A stretch of DNA of 64,000 nt, from NCBI RefSeq assembly GCF_040807025.1, contig NC_090968.1:2655906-2719905 (forward strand), read 5' to 3'. A program made the translations under genes and the position numbers. The notes beneath the pieces were generated by a model, which ran no database searches, had not been told where the DNA came from, and saw only the letters and a list, made by a program, of their open reading frames with translations. How positions within the stretch are numbered: position 1 is the stretch's first letter; every line of letters starts with the position of its first letter. This DNA comes from Struthio camelus (taxonomy: Eukaryota; Chordata; Aves; Struthioniformes; Struthionidae). Below are positions 12,201 to 24,130 of the stretch, one piece after another.

Positions 12201-13224
12201 ATAGCCAGCCCCGGCAGCAGCACCACTGGCGTTTGTGATTCTGGTCAGGAGAGCAAGGAGTTCCTGCAGAGCATGATCCTGAAGCTGGAAAAAGAAATGA
12301 AGGCACAGAAAAATAACTATGAAGAGCAAATTAAAAGGTAACGCACTGGCGAACGCTGCCTTCTGGAGAGTGTGAAGTCTTCAGCCCATATTATTACAAT
12401 ATTAGTACTTCATAGAATTATTTACCATTAATAATACACAGTGTATTACAGTAATGACTAATGTTACAGTATAGTATTATAGTGTACTGTCTAGAATTCA
12501 ATGCTCATGTCCTGTAGACTCCTGATGTAGTTGCTAATATTATCATATTGCTACCATATTAATTCTGCAATAATTATATGGTCATAATTATCGGTATTAC
12601 TACAATATTATATCATTATACTATCCAGAACTCAGTAGTACTGTTATTACAGCATCGTATGGTTGTAACCATTAGTGTTACTATAGCTTCATGTATTGCT
12701 AAGGTATTGTTAAATACTGCATGTATTGTGCTTATTGCATTATATGATGCGGTCATTGAGGGTCAAGGGAACAGGGATTTAGGATCAAACACTGCCACTA
12801 TTCTGGCCCAGACACCCCGGGGCTGCTAGGCATCTCCCAGGGTGGAGGCAATCAGTTCTGCAGTTCCCGGAGTAGCCCAGAGATCAGGACGGCAGCTCTG
12901 AATTATTTTATTCCTTAATTACATGGAGGACTGACTGATTAAGAGCCACACGATGCCTTCCTAGCACTCCTCCAATTCCATCTTTTCACGCTCCTTTTCG
13001 TTTCTCTTTGCAGCCTTGAGAAGGAAAATTACGAAGTCTGGGCCAAACTGGTGAGGCTGAACCAGGACATTGAGAGGGAGAAGAAGAAGTCGGAGGAACT
13101 GGAACAAAAGCTGATGAACGTGGAGCGCTCGCGGGAGGACATGGAGAAGAAAAACAAAATGCTTGAGGAGGAGATAAAGAACTTCGCCCAATCCAGGAGC
13201 AAAGCCAACGCCAAAAACAACTAG
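38..13224 (+). CDS. ARHGAP25: ARHGAP25, Rho GTPase-activating protein 25 (5' end outside window)
   Basis: GTPase-activating protein of the ARHGAP22/24/25 family; the family acts on Rac at the membrane and cytoskeleton, and ARHGAP25 is mainly leukocytic. Ten coding exons join in frame: 38-237, 1467-1554, 2127-2246, 5100-5307, 8167-8299, 9339-9412, 10005-10126, 11053-11258, 11754-12337, 13014-13224, all GT-AG. From the ATG at 55 they give 642 residues, close to the roughly 645 I recall for human. Domains: PH about 19-125 ([20 protein letters not shown]), RhoGAP about 133-325 with the arginine finger R175 in GIFRLPG, a Ser-rich linker with [15 protein letters not shown], and a C-terminal coiled coil about 544-636. 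The coiled coil and the linker motif match ARHGAP25 better than ARHGAP22/24, though that comparison is from memory. Introns 2, 6, 7 and 8 hold nothing I recognise. All domains look intact. Confidence 0.96.
238..1466 (+). other. ARHGAP25 intron, CpG-rich in its first 900 bases
   Basis: The first part is GC- and CpG-rich and may belong to a promoter-like island extending upstream of the window. Several long open frames here, on both strands, follow from that composition and show no conserved protein. Composition falls to ordinary T-rich intron after about 1150. Confidence 0.6.
1467..1554 (+). CDS. ARHGAP25: ARHGAP25 exon B: PH domain middle
   Basis: Phase 0 start after tcctag, phase 1 end at CCAG|gtgagg, 88 nt. 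It encodes [19 protein letters not shown] and [10 protein letters not shown], the central strands of the PH domain, aligning with human GCMYLPGCTIKEIATNPEE. Confidence 0.93.
2127..2246 (+). CDS. ARHGAP25: ARHGAP25 exon C: PH domain end
   Basis: Starts after a long T-rich tract and ttgcag, phase 1 to phase 1, 120 nt. It encodes [20 protein letters not shown] and the C-terminal PH helix [12 protein letters not shown], ending GGAG|gtaaag. Confidence 0.95.
2247..5099 (+). other. ARHGAP25 intron with two GC/CpG-rich islands
   Basis: It contains two compact CpG-dense stretches, about 2640-2990 and 3470-3690, the second with a strong 12-bp inverted repeat (3603-3614 with 3634-3645). No exon or conserved protein is visible. 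These could be internal regulatory islands or GC-biased intron. Confidence 0.5.
3603..3645. repeat. GC-rich inverted repeat (12-bp arms)
   Basis: CGCGGGGCCGGC at 3603-3614 is the exact reverse complement of GCCGGCCCCGCG at 3634-3645, with a 19-base spacer. It lies within the intronic CpG-dense segment. Confidence 0.85.
5100..5307 (+). CDS. ARHGAP25: ARHGAP25 exon D: RhoGAP domain with arginine finger
   Basis: Phase 1 to phase 2, 208 nt, acceptor ccctag, donor ACG|gtaatg. It encodes [46 protein letters not shown] and [12 protein letters not shown]175 of GIFRLPG is the catalytic arginine of the RhoGAP fold. Confidence 0.97.
5308..8166 (+). other. ARHGAP25 intron, nothing recognised
   Basis: Ordinary intronic sequence of moderate GC. 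I see no conserved exon, RNA gene or young repeat. The open frames are short and unconserved. Confidence 0.5.
8167..8299 (+). CDS. ARHGAP25: ARHGAP25 exon E: RhoGAP domain
   Basis: Phase 2 to phase 0, 133 nt, acceptor tttcag, donor AAG|gtacaa. It encodes [36 protein letters not shown] and VLDADESK. The [11 protein letters not shown] segment is the hallmark second RhoGAP motif. Confidence 0.97.
8961..9007 (+). repeat. 18-bp tandem repeat, about 2.6 copies
   Basis: The unit TACAAATACATCTACAAA occurs exactly at 8961-8978 and 8979-8996, then 11 bases of a third copy to 9007. It lies in the ARHGAP25 intron before exon F. The exact identity of the copies suggests recent expansion. Confidence 0.9.
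9339..9412 (+). CDS. ARHGAP25: ARHGAP25 exon F: RhoGAP domain
   Basis: Phase 0 to phase 2, 74 nt, acceptor ctttag, donor CAG|gtcagt. It encodes [20 protein letters not shown] and SYIC, aligned with human QQELMKQLSILPRDNYSLLS. Confidence 0.96.
10005..10126 (+). CDS. ARHGAP25: ARHGAP25 exon G: RhoGAP domain
   Basis: Phase 2 to phase 1, 122 nt, acceptor tggcag, donor AGAG|gtaaaa. It encodes [20 protein letters not shown] and [20 protein letters not shown], the asparagine-bearing switch-contact helix of RhoGAP domains ([10 protein letters not shown]). Confidence 0.97.
11053..11258 (+). CDS. ARHGAP25: ARHGAP25 exon H: end of RhoGAP and linker
   Basis: Phase 1 to phase 0, 206 nt, acceptor ttccag, donor ACA|gtaagg. 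It encodes [20 protein letters not shown] (last RhoGAP helix), then [13 protein letters not shown] and [11 protein letters not shown], a linker shared with human ARHGAP25. Confidence 0.95.
11754..12337 (+). CDS. ARHGAP25: ARHGAP25 exon I: Ser-rich linker and start of coiled coil
   Basis: Largest exon, 584 nt, phase 0 to phase 2, acceptor tttcag, donor AAAG|gtaacg. It is low complexity and Ser/Pro-rich except for [20 protein letters not shown] and [10 protein letters not shown], both recognisable in human ARHGAP25. Its last 29 residues open the coiled coil ([20 protein letters not shown]). Confidence 0.94.
12389..12755 (+). repeat. Degenerate AT-rich repeat tract in last ARHGAP25 intron
   Basis: About 370 bases made of variations on TATTACAGTATTRT / ATTACTATAATATT words, far more AT-rich than its flanks. 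No clean period survives, so it looks like an old, diverged short tandem array. It spans most of the intron between exons I and J. Confidence 0.6.
13014..13224 (+). CDS. ARHGAP25: ARHGAP25 exon J: C-terminal coiled coil and stop
   Basis: Acceptor tttgcag, phase 2. It encodes [20 protein letters not shown] and charged heptads through [18 protein letters not shown] to a TAG stop at 13222-13224. It aligns along its length with the human C-terminus LEKENYDVWAKVVRLNEELE. Confidence 0.95.
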
Positions 13225-13290
13225 GAGAAGACACCTGGATGTGTGCAGACATAAAATGCAGCTACATGGTTTAGCATCCAAAGGAATTGC

Positions 13291-13350
13291 CCAGCGGGAT
13301 CAGAGCCAGGGACTCATGTAGGCCAGCGTCCTGTTACGGACCGTGGGCTG
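13291..13350 (+). repeat. Possible ancient interspersed-repeat piece in ARHGAP25 3' UTR
   Basis: The words GGGATCAGAGCCAGGGACTC and GGCCAGCGTCCTGTTACGGA resemble an old dispersed sequence common in reptile and bird DNA (subject/cover phrase 'GGGATCAG...CCAGTGTCCTGT'). The match is from memory and short. Confidence 0.25.
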
Positions 13351-13553
13351 GTTCGGAGAACGGAGCCCTGAAGTTAGAGGTTGGTTTACATTGTGAAACA
13401 GGAAATTCCAAAAATGTTCTTTCGCTTCATTTTATTTCTTAAATCCTCCTCTGGCTGCTCAAGTTACCTGTAGAACAGGCCAATACTTCTTGCTGCTCAA
13501 CCAGAATGTCTTGTAGTAGGAGTTCAGGTTAAATATATATTATACTTAACAGA

Positions 13554-13559
13554 AATAAA
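13554..13559 (+). terminator. ARHGAP25: ARHGAP25 poly(A) signal candidate
   Basis: AATAAA lies 330 nt after the stop codon and is the first canonical hexamer downstream. It implies a short 3' UTR of about 350 nt; later signals cannot be excluded. Confidence 0.6.
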
Positions 13560-16500
13560 CCAGCAAGTGGCCGTCCTGTCATTCAGCTTTCTCCTTGCTG
13601 AAGATACCATAGTGCTTTGAGTGGAACAAAAAGACCAAAAATCCTGGAACCGGGGAGGCAGAAAAGCCCCCCAGTTGGAGGTGGCACAGCCACATCACTT
13701 GATGTACCTGGACGCTATGCTGTAAGACACCCTCTGCAATAAGATCAAATAATCATTTGGATTAACACACATGCTTCGTTACTGCTCTTACAGAGTGAGA
13801 GAAGACCAGCCACGCTTTCTGATCTGCTGACAAGAGGTCTAATGCATGGTCACTGGCTATAATCTGTTATGCTAGACTCATCCATATTAAGGCTCCGGGT
13901 ACAAATGGTCTGAGCAGACTGATAAATCATAAAACCCTGTTTAGATAAATTAGTGTTCAGCTGTTTTAGATCACTGTTTCTCATAGCCATGTGTTATGTA
14001 TATCTGGCACAGCTGCTGCTGAAGCCTTGGAGCACACTTCCAAGCATTTATACATGGAGCTCTTCATACAAAGTGAGTTCTTTAGCAACTTTTCCTGTTA
14101 TAGAAAATGGGGCTTCCCCCAGTTTCCCTAGGAGACAGTTTTCACAGAATAACACATCTGGACTTCGCTTTGTTTTTCATCATTTCATCAGTGTAGGTTA
14201 GGATTCCCTTGGTCACCTTGGTGGATACCTGGATTTGCACCCCAGCTGTGATGCTGGGACTCTCCCCATCAGGCTATGCACTTGCTGCCGTCAGCGTAAG
14301 GACTAACAGGACTTGAAGGCCTTGTGCTGCCACTTTGGCTATTTGAAAATGTGTCGCTTCAGCTGCTTGTTCTGCTGCCCGCCAGCGAGCCGGCCTTGCC
14401 TGGTGGCCCAGCTCTCCAGTGCAAGGAGCCAACGGGCCTACAACGCTGCTGGAAGCATTCGACATAGGAGATAGAAGTAGTACTCTGCAAGAAAACCTTT
14501 CATTTGTTGTTTATGTTAGAAGGGTGAGCCACAAAACACAGCCTCATCTCAGCCTAGAGCCTTCATGGGAAGGGGAAAAACATGGAGATCTGAAGGAGTT
14601 TTGAACCAAGATTGTCTTCGACCAGATAGATACACAGCTCTGTGGCTCCAGTCCAGCCAGGCAAGCATGGTAGCATTAATGTGATGACACTGGATTACTG
14701 TTACTGAGGACTTGGCTTTGGCAATCCAAAAGTTCAGCTCAAGACGGGTTGCAGACCCTCTTGGCAGACACTGCTAAGAAAAAAGACTCGGAGAGAAAAA
14801 CCAACACAGAGGAAACTACGTGAAAAGCAGGGAGATGGGACTGGGAAAATGTTAATAGGGAATAAAAGTCAATATTGTCTATATGGCACTTGCTGTCGTC
14901 AGCCTTGCTGTTGGGGACTAGTCTAGCTCTAATACTGAGCCAAGACTCCTTAGTCTCAGCCTCCTTATTCTCAAACTTAAGACTCATTTGGTATTTTGAA
15001 TCCATCTTTGCTCAGATACAATTTAAAATATAGGTAAAGGAAAGGTTTGTGAAAGATGAACAGCATTTAAGAATGCAGCCCATAAATAGCTCATCCCACT
15101 TATAAACTCTGATTCCAGATACTTTCCCCTTCCCTAGGACCCCCAGGGACTGCACAGCTCCTCAGCGAGCAGCTCCATAGCGGTGTCTTTAGACGCCGCG
15201 AAAGCCCATAACCTCAAGAGAGCTGTTTCAGTGTTTTGTTTTATTTAACTTTTTACCTTTCCAGAGAGCTTGTTACGAATCTGCTTTGCCTTCACGGCAA
15301 CACCACGAATGCGTGTGGAGGCACGTGCGCAGGAGGACGTTCAGGAGAAACTTGTCCATCGGACCCGCGCAGTGCAGGCCTGGCTCGAAGTGAAACGCGA
15401 CCATCTGGGCTGGAAATGCCACACACTCCTTTCTGTTAAGATCAAAAGTGTGAAGAGGCAAATAATTCCTGCGCCAGCTGCAGGAGATCGTAATGACGTG
15501 AAAAGTCTTGGCCGAGTCTCAGAAGTCGCTGAGGGGGGGGGACAAGTGCACGTTACTTTAGTATAAACTGTGCATTCCTCCACTTCCTTTGCAGATAGGC
15601 TGCAAGAACCTCTATCAAGCCACGTCTGTTTTCGAACGGCAGAGTAGCAGCTTTGAAGATATTCTGCCCATTAAAATGTGGAGTGTTTACAGTGGTCATA
15701 TTTACAAGATAGACTTTCCAAGGAGGTCAGGTGGTCTGGAAATTCCTGCCTCTAGACCCACTAAACTATGCATAAGGCAGTGAAAAGATGATGTCTTCTA
15801 GGATATAATTCCAGTCCTGCTCTTACTGTCCAGCATTCTTTGCGTTAGAGCAAAAATCTGTTTTGTCGTTCTTAGATATTCACTTCAGCGTATCCAGCTG
15901 TCAGGGTTTGGTAGGCGTGAGAGGCAAGAAAGCAAAATTATCCTTCCCACATTATTCTCGTTGGATCTCGAGCCAGTCACACTTATGCTGACTTTTCCCC
16001 TCATATTTTATCAAAGCTGCATTTTTGGCATGATAGTTGCTTTCTTTTTTTAGCTTGGCTATTGCATAAAATAGCAAGTTGTTGTAGGAGGCGAGATGGA
16101 CGTGCGGGGAAAACGTCCAGCCGTTATTTAGGGCGGTTTAGGCAAATGTGAGAAAAACAGCAAGAACACGTTGTTCTCCCCCAGAATGACTGAATAACAC
16201 AGTTCCTCCTTCCCTCGCACAGGAGCCGAAAGATACCCCCAAAACAGACTGCCTTTGGTAAGAAAAGGCTGCCAAATTGAGACTATTTGTACAAATAACT
16301 GTTCACCAGCATGTCTGGCAATAGGTTACCCTTCTGGTGGTTGACCTTTACAAGCGTTTCCTCTCCAGGTAATTCCCACAAACCAAAGTGCTCAGCAATT
16401 AACGGGGAGCTTGGTTTTAACTTGGTTATAACTTCATGCTGTGTGTGCCTGTCTGGCTGCTGGTCCCTGGAAAAGGCAAGGCAGTTTTGGCCCAATACAA

Positions 16501-17629
16501 CAGCCAGGTAACAGCCTGAACAACATAAATTTGGGTGCAAGTTCCCTAATCATAAGGCGCGGGGGCAGAGCGGAGGGATGCTACGGCTGAAAGGCTCCAG
16601 AGTGCGCTCAGCCTTTATCAGACATCAGAGGATCCACAGAGCTGAGCAATGCCAGGAGCAGTGGACTCCAAGAGCAGCAAACGTCCTGTTTCCCCCATTC
16701 ACCCATCACATGCGGAGGCTTCAAATAAAGCCAGAGGCTTTCCATGTAAAACCCTGTCCGAACGGCCTCACCGTATCCGCCTCTAGCCAGCCTGCCCGCG
16801 CCAGCGCTGCTCGGCGGCGCAGGGGGACGCTCTCGTGCACAGGGATGCTGTCGGCAGCCGCTGGTGCCGCTTGTGAAAATTTGCTTTATCACGCGTAAAA
16901 ACATGGTGCGATATTTAGACCCTCTTCACACAATGTACCGATAACGGGAACCGGGAATGGGGGCATGTTTTCTTTTAATCACTTCAGCTGGCCGTGATGC
17001 CGTGGCTTCATCCAGAGAGCTATTTTCAAATCAGTGCAGTTATAGGGCAGCTAAGGAGGGAAGGTATTTAATGTCTTATTAAAGAAATCAGGATAAGCAT
17101 CAACTCGGCATCTGCTTTCTGAGCATGGGGGAGGCTCGTGTTTCCTTTCCCCATCAGTTTTGCCTTGTTTCCCTTCTCACGTCCCTGATAACGAGTGGCC
17201 CAGGCCATCCCTGGGTGCAACTCAGGTTACCATCCCTTCAGTGACACCTTCACCCTGCACATCCCTTCCCGGAGCATACGGGGTGGATTTCAACATCTGC
17301 CAATGATTCCCTTTACGTGCATTCGTGTTACTGACGCCTGCTAAAAACCTGGCCTTGCTTTTTAAATGCGGAACTCTTTAGAAACACGGACCCCAGTCAA
17401 GCCCCTCGCAGACAGTCATTCATAACCCAGCAGCTCACAGCCGGGTGGGGAGGCAGAGCGGAGCGGCGCAAAGTCGAACTGCTGCTGGAAACTGAAGTAT
17501 TTTCACACCCTCAGAAGAGATCTTCCTGTACAGGGAGCAGGAGCACCCTGCCGTGATGAGCGCTGGGTCACCTCGGCCTCGCTGTCTCTGTCGAGTGACC
17601 CAATCTGTGGCATCCGTGTATAAGCCACT

Positions 17630-17690
17630 GGTTGGACTTGGCCCCATTGATTTGGCTGGGCTTGCTCCTGACTTGCGTTGATGCAAGAAA
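17630..17690. repeat. Possible ancient SINE-like relic
   Basis: The stretch around GGCCCCATTGATTTGGCTGG and CTTGCTCCTGACTTGCGTTG resembles, in reverse, the old amniote repeat phrase of the type 'ACACCAATGTAAGTCAGGAG...TCAATGGGG'. Assignment is from memory and weak. Confidence 0.3.
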
Positions 17691-20600
17691 GCTCAGGGTG
17701 GTAATTTGTTTATTTGTGCTGTCCCCTACAATCAGTTGGGGCTGTTATCACTGAGCTAAGCAACACCCTTGTAGGCACTTGGGGCACAGGGTCATCAACT
17801 CCACAGATCTTTCCCCTAGCTGGCAGTGTTGGGGCATTGGCGCAGGGTCAAGGATGGCACAAGGAGTTATGGAAAAGCACTAGGAGATTAAATTGCTGTC
17901 ATCCGCCCTGAACTGTTTCTGCACACTCAAATACAAAGCCTCACGGATAATGGCAGCAGGATTGCTTTTAAAAATAAAACCGTAGCAGGGTCGTTCTTCC
18001 ATTTTGTGAGACTGCTCAGCAATAACATGCAAGAACAGCGGCCAGGGGCAAAGCAACTGACATCTCATCACAGCCTGGAGACGGATCTATAAGGTGGTTT
18101 GCATCTCTACTGGGGATTTTGGGGGCACTGATTTAGGGCTCAGATGATTCAGGTCCCATTCTTGCTCTGCTGCGAGCGTTTTGTTTGAGCTGCCCCACGT
18201 CTTAGCTCCCTGTCCTTTCTTTAATGGTGATCTGACCTCAAAACCACAGCATCTGTAAAACAGACCCAGAAAAGGACTCAGGAGTCCTGGAAACCAATCT
18301 ATAAATATTTGAGATAATGACTAGATAGCTAGGCATGGTAGATAATCCTTCCTTTCATTGACAGTAGACCAGCAGTTTCTTAGGCTAGAAGCGTTGACAA
18401 CATTGGTGTCGGTGGTAAAGACGTTGGTCTTCTTCCCTGAGACGTAGATGCTGGAAAATCAGGCTGGCTGTTGACAGAAGAGCAGCTGAGGGCAGGTACA
18501 GAGATGCAATTTGGTTGCCCACTGTGGGTAGTGCCATTTGAGACCTCTTAAAATAGCCTGTCTGGCCTTCAGTCGTTGCTCCAGAAGGGCACACACCTCT
18601 GGGTCATATCCACTGCCCTGGGCACCCTACAGCATCGCAAGAGGCCCCGGACACCTTAGTGTGGCCACCTGAGTTGAGCTTATCCACCGCTGTGCAGAAA
18701 GTAAGGCAGCGAGGATGAATCACACCAGCTACGTTGGCCACCTCGTTGCACTTGCGTTTATTTAGTAACGCATAAACACGTCTGAGCTGTGGCCAACCAA
18801 CGCTGTTCCCCTATCTCATGAATGTTTATGAAATACATGTGTCTGTCAAAGTCACGCAGGCAAAGACATGCAAGCCAGCAAGGACGAATGTGCCAGAAAC
18901 CGTTGCAAGCCCCCTAATAGGATTTCCATTTCCTCCAGTCTCCTGCAAGGCGCGAGGGGTTGCGTTTTGCTTCCTGGCAGGCAGCTGAAGCACAGAAGGA
19001 GAATCCAGCCAGACCTGGGGACTGGCGATGCTCAGTTGCGATAGTCCGGGTTTCATCTCTGCAATACCTTCTGAAGGGGCCTCTCATGCGGCTAGAGGGA
19101 AAACCTCGTTCAACAGCAAGCAGGATCTTCTCATCTGTAACTTCCTGGTGGCTACTTGGCCATCCTGAAGGCCGTCGCATCCCTACGTGCGTGCCAAGCA
19201 GGCCGTGCAGCAGGGGCCTATCTTTGTCTTAAAAGTGACTCCTTTCTCATGCAGAAAGTGCAGGGGTTAATACATCTCTGGGGAGCTTGCCGAGGTCCTT
19301 GTCTAAATTGTTTGCCTGCCTGGGAGCTCATTAGTGTTGCATGCAGTGCCCTGAACAGCGTCACTGGAGGATGTGCGTGGCAGCCCCCCTTGGGAAGGGC
19401 CTATGCGCTGCAAAGCAGAGCCTGTTCCTGCCACCATTAGCAAGCGAGCTCGCTGCTCAGGGTGCTCTGGTTATCTTCGACGCTTTAATTAGGCGGGACA
19501 AAGGAAATCAGCCTGGTTTGGAAGCATGAGACACGTGCAATCAATATTATTGGGCCAAATTTGCAGCTGGCATAAGCCATTGATTCGCAGAGGAGCTCAA
19601 AAGAATGAGGAAGGGAAGATGAAAGAGGAAAAGCAAAGGAAAGCAAAAGTCCCTTGGTCTCTTAAGTGCCTGAAATTCAGAGAGGTGTCCCTCAGAGATG
19701 ATAGAGAAAGGCATAATTTAAGCCAGGAAGAGCATCTTGCAGATGTTCATCCCTAAAAATTCTGTGCATCATCCATCCACACACCGGAATTGTTACAGGA
19801 TTATTAGAGCTAAGATTTCTAGCCAAGGATCTCAGTTTTCCATGGATCCTTGTTATCATTTTAACCCATGGTGGGATTCAGGTTTGGACTTGGTAGCGCA
19901 GATTTGCTCCCAGGACAAGCACAACAGGCACTAACTCAGTGCACTGTTATGCCAGCTCTGAGTAACTGTAAAAATGCTAAAAAGGACTCATTTTCCCTAC
20001 AATAAGACACTTGCTCTGCTCACAGCCTCGACGGCTTACATTTCAGCCTGCAAGGCTCTCCATATCTGTATCTTGTGCCAGACATGTAAAATCTGGTAAC
20101 GATAAAAGCTAATAGAGCACATTCATTATTGCAATAACTGCTTTCACTTTCCCACTCTCTTTGTATTTTGACTTTGCCTGATTAGCCAGCGGTGACAGCT
20201 CAGGAAATGGATTCCACCAAATCTCACAACAACTGATCTAAAATGCTCTAATCTCTGGAAAGATAAGGAGTTGCTACAGCAAAGCCAACATAAACCTGTG
20301 AGCTATGGAAGATGGGGTTGTTGTTTAGCCGCTGTTGCTAGTTAGCTACTGTACTGGATTTCAGAGACCACCCTGTATTTAAACCTTCTCACTTAACTCG
20401 ACACATATCTTTTCAACACCATCTGAAGCTCATGTCCTGGACAGCCTCAGCCGCACGGAGTCGGGTGACATTGCTTGGGTAGCTCTGGAGAGGGCACTGA
20501 AGCAGGGTGGCTCTCGCCGCTCATCCCACAGGGTCTATCTCGTCCTAAAAGTCACTGCAGACGCGACAAGCAGCAGCTCCTCTGAAATGTATTGGAATAA

Positions 20601-23600
20601 TGGCACTGCAACTGCTCGTTTAAAATAAAATATAGTATGCTGCCTTCATTGGCCATATCTTGGGCCATCACAGAAAATATAATCCTTGGAGCTAGAGAGA
20701 GAAAAAAACCCTTCTCTTCAGGAAGCATTGCTCTGTGTCACGGAAATCCATTCCTCTCATATCATTTCCTTTATTGCAGCCATGTTGATTACTTTTATTC
20801 TCCATATTTCCTTTGTTTACTTAAAAAAAATGCAATCAAAGGTCCCGCTAAGCCCTTGAAATGCTGAACAGGAGGTTGATCAATTTGCGTTGTGAACAGA
20901 ATCGCATTGGGCATGTATCCAACAGCTTAAAACAAACAGGCAAACTTCCCATTTCCAATGTGAGCTCGTCTGGCTCGAGCTGGATGTGATTTATCACCCG
21001 CTGGATATATTAGAGTGTACACATTAGCAGCACTCTTCTATATTTTCTGGCATTGTCCGCTCGAAAAAGTAATTCACTTTACTGGAATAACGCAGCTATA
21101 TCCTGATGAATTTTGCCAGCAGTGCTGTGTGGTGACATGGGCTTGGAGGCGGAAACTTTCACAGCTAATCGCTAGATTAAATTCTGCTTTCCTTGACATT
21201 TGAAGTGACTCCTTGAAAGGCAGTAGAATAAGCTCTTACTTAATAGGGTGCCTGTGAGAGCAAACGCACTCTGTTGCTGCAGGGGGTGTTAACAAGGCTC
21301 AGCATGGAAAGCTGGACCCCCTCCCACTATGCATCTTCTTGACAGGGGTATCAAAAGGTGGACTTTTCCATCCACTTTTATCTGAGAGAAGCAGCAGTAA
21401 TTCTAGCGGCTGCTCCTCTTGCTTTTTGATAGCCTTGCGTCTCCAGAGCAAGCTGCTCGGCCGTGCGAAGGATGCTTGGCCGCTGGGCGGCCACGCTACG
21501 TGCCTCGAGTCTCGCTCCCTTGGGAACATCTTGCAGGGAGATGGATCTTGCCTGAGCGGAAGTAGAGGGAGAGTGATACAGGGATGAAGGAGAGGGAGAG
21601 GGGGCCGAAGGGATGACAGAGACTGGTACAAGGTGCCTAAGAGACAGATTTGCTTCCAGAACATGCCTGGGATTTTGAGTTCATTTGAAAACCTAACCCC
21701 GGATTGGGATGTGCACATGGGCTGTTAACTCAGAAATACCTGGCTGCTTTTGAAATTATGGACTTTCTGGTTTATAGACTGAGAGGTTTGAGGGTTTCTT
21801 TTTTCATGGATGTCTCTATTCCAATGAGTTTGCAACCTACTCTTGCGTGGGCTGAAGAACAGCTGCAGATGGTTTTATTTTCAGTAGGATTTTACACCTA
21901 TTAGCGGCGTATCTGCGGAGCACAGTGCAGGGCTGTGGGGAGCTCAGAACGAAACAGGCCAGGTATAAGCAAGTACAGTGGTGGTAGGCCATAAATTCAG
22001 AGCCTCTTTGGGTTACAGCTTTGCCAGCTAAAGGTATGACCATATCTGGCTGTTTTTCCCTGTCAAGTTAAACTGGCTTGCTAGCAGGTTTTTGTGAACC
22101 TGCCTCATTTTGGCTGAAAACTTGGGATGGGTATATCTAGGGTGGCAGTCATCTGTCCTCATGTAGGCGTCTGAATGCTAGAAATTGAAGCACGTGTGTG
22201 TGGTCCCTTGACTTGCAGGTAAGAGAAAGGGGTATCGCCCCACGCCACCTCTCCTCGCTTAGCCTTGGATGTGTCCCCTCTCAATACCCAGGGGAATCAC
22301 ACCCTGTTACCCTGTGCAGGTTAATAAAAGAAAAAAAACAACATTATTTCTCCCTTAGACTTAGAGGCAGGGGTTTAGGCCAAGACAAGGGCCAAGTGTT
22401 ATTGGTGGTTTCTGCTTTCTGCAGCCAGCACGTAGGGTGCCGTTGTTTCAGATGTAGGCACTTCCCTGATCTCCCTTTGCTCCCGACATCGCTTGTGCTA
22501 GAAATACACGGCTCTGGCCAAAATGCCTGGGTCCAGCGCTAGGACTCAACAGTAATATGCTTCACATAATAAACAACTTCTTCCAAGGGGTTTTGATAAG
22601 AATGTCCATTTTTAGTTGAGGGCAAACGAACCATTCAGCCTTTATTTGTTGCTGTTGCAATTGAAGAAGGAGCAGAAGCTAATTTTTTAACTTTTCCTGT
22701 AAATAGTGCATTAATGAAGACAGATGGGTCAGCAATGTAAACAAAACCTCTATCTCAAGCTAGTTTTGTTCTGGCTTTGTTTCTCAATATAGTAAGCAAA
22801 CCACCACCACCACAGTTCCCATCCTATTAACAGTGTTTGCTCTCCAAATGTTGAACAGGGTTATAAGGAAGTTTAAATTAACACTGGGCTGTAGTTTTTC
22901 AAATGCTTGAAGCAGCTGTTCAAGTGCCAGGAAATCTCTTTTTTTTCATAAATGATGGATTTAGCTAGGGTTTGGCTCCGTGTTTTGCGCAGAAGATACT
23001 TAATAGAGCCTCTTTCATTGTGCTGTAGGTGAGCTAGGCACCAAAATGCCTGATGCTGCTCAAAATTGTAGGACCTTTTGATATTTCTAGACTGCTGGAG
23101 TTTTCAGTTGGCTTCGCTCTCTGAACCATGTAGGAAGGGCAGTGCCAGGACGGCACGGGGCTCTGCCTGTCCTGCCCAGGCTCAGCTAACTGTCCCAAGC
23201 GGCCCGTCTGCCCAGAGCGAGGGGGCTGGCAGGGCTGGGGCAGCGGTGCCAGAAAAAGTCATGCTGAGCTGTTGAGCTTTAATGCTCAAGCAGCCAGGAA
23301 TCTGCATTCTCAATCAGCTAGGGGAAGCACAGCAGGTGGAGTGAGCCTGGGCTCCAGGGACTGCGCCCAAGAAAGGGATAGTGCAAGGAAGCTTTGGGGA
23401 AAAATCTGCTCCTTGAGCAAGTTTTAGTCCACGTGTGGATAACTAAGAGATATGGATCATTTAAGGCAACATCAGGCTTCCCAGTGCTTAGGGGAATCTG
23501 GCGTGGGTGCTGAGTGTTTGCATAGGAGACAGAGCTGACTTCTTCACAGGCCAAGGGACGAGTAAGATGTCTTGAAGCTCGTGCTCTTCTGTAGACATTG

Positions 23601-24130
23601 TGTGTTGACTTAAGAGCAGCAATCCAAGATCAAAACTCTATCCTTAACTCCCTCGCTGATATGTTATCCATGCTCTTCCTCTCTTTAATTCATTTTTTCG
23701 GCTCCTACCCTTTGTCTGTCCTGTCTATTTGGGCCATAAGCACTTCCCGGCATTTTTTACAGCATCCAGCATAAAAAAAGCTTCACATCTGCTTACGGTT
23801 GCTCGTATGTATTAAATTATAAACTGATGAAAGTGAAAATCCAACTGATGTTGATGATTTCTGTGAGAAAGGGTTGCTGCTTCCTTTAGTTGCATGCAAT
23901 AATGTAGGGAAGGATGACTGTCTGGCTGGCTGGATAGATATTTCCATACTGAAGTCATATTTTTACAAAACCTTTTAAAATTTGATTTTTGTTATTAAAA
24001 TTTAAGTCAGGACTCTGCTAGCAGGTTGACATAAAATAGATCAGAAATGAAAAGAAAATCAAGGCACACTACTATTTAATGAGAAAAATAAATTGTTTAA
24101 GAAACAGAGGAAGCCAAAGTACTAATATAG

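Noticed and set aside
15236-15566. Open frame with a protein-like stretch (RAQEDVQEKLVHRTRAVQAW)
   Set aside because: It looked like a charged helix, but I recognise no family, no flanking splice sites fit, and it sits in the intergenic DNA past the ARHGAP25 poly(A) signal.
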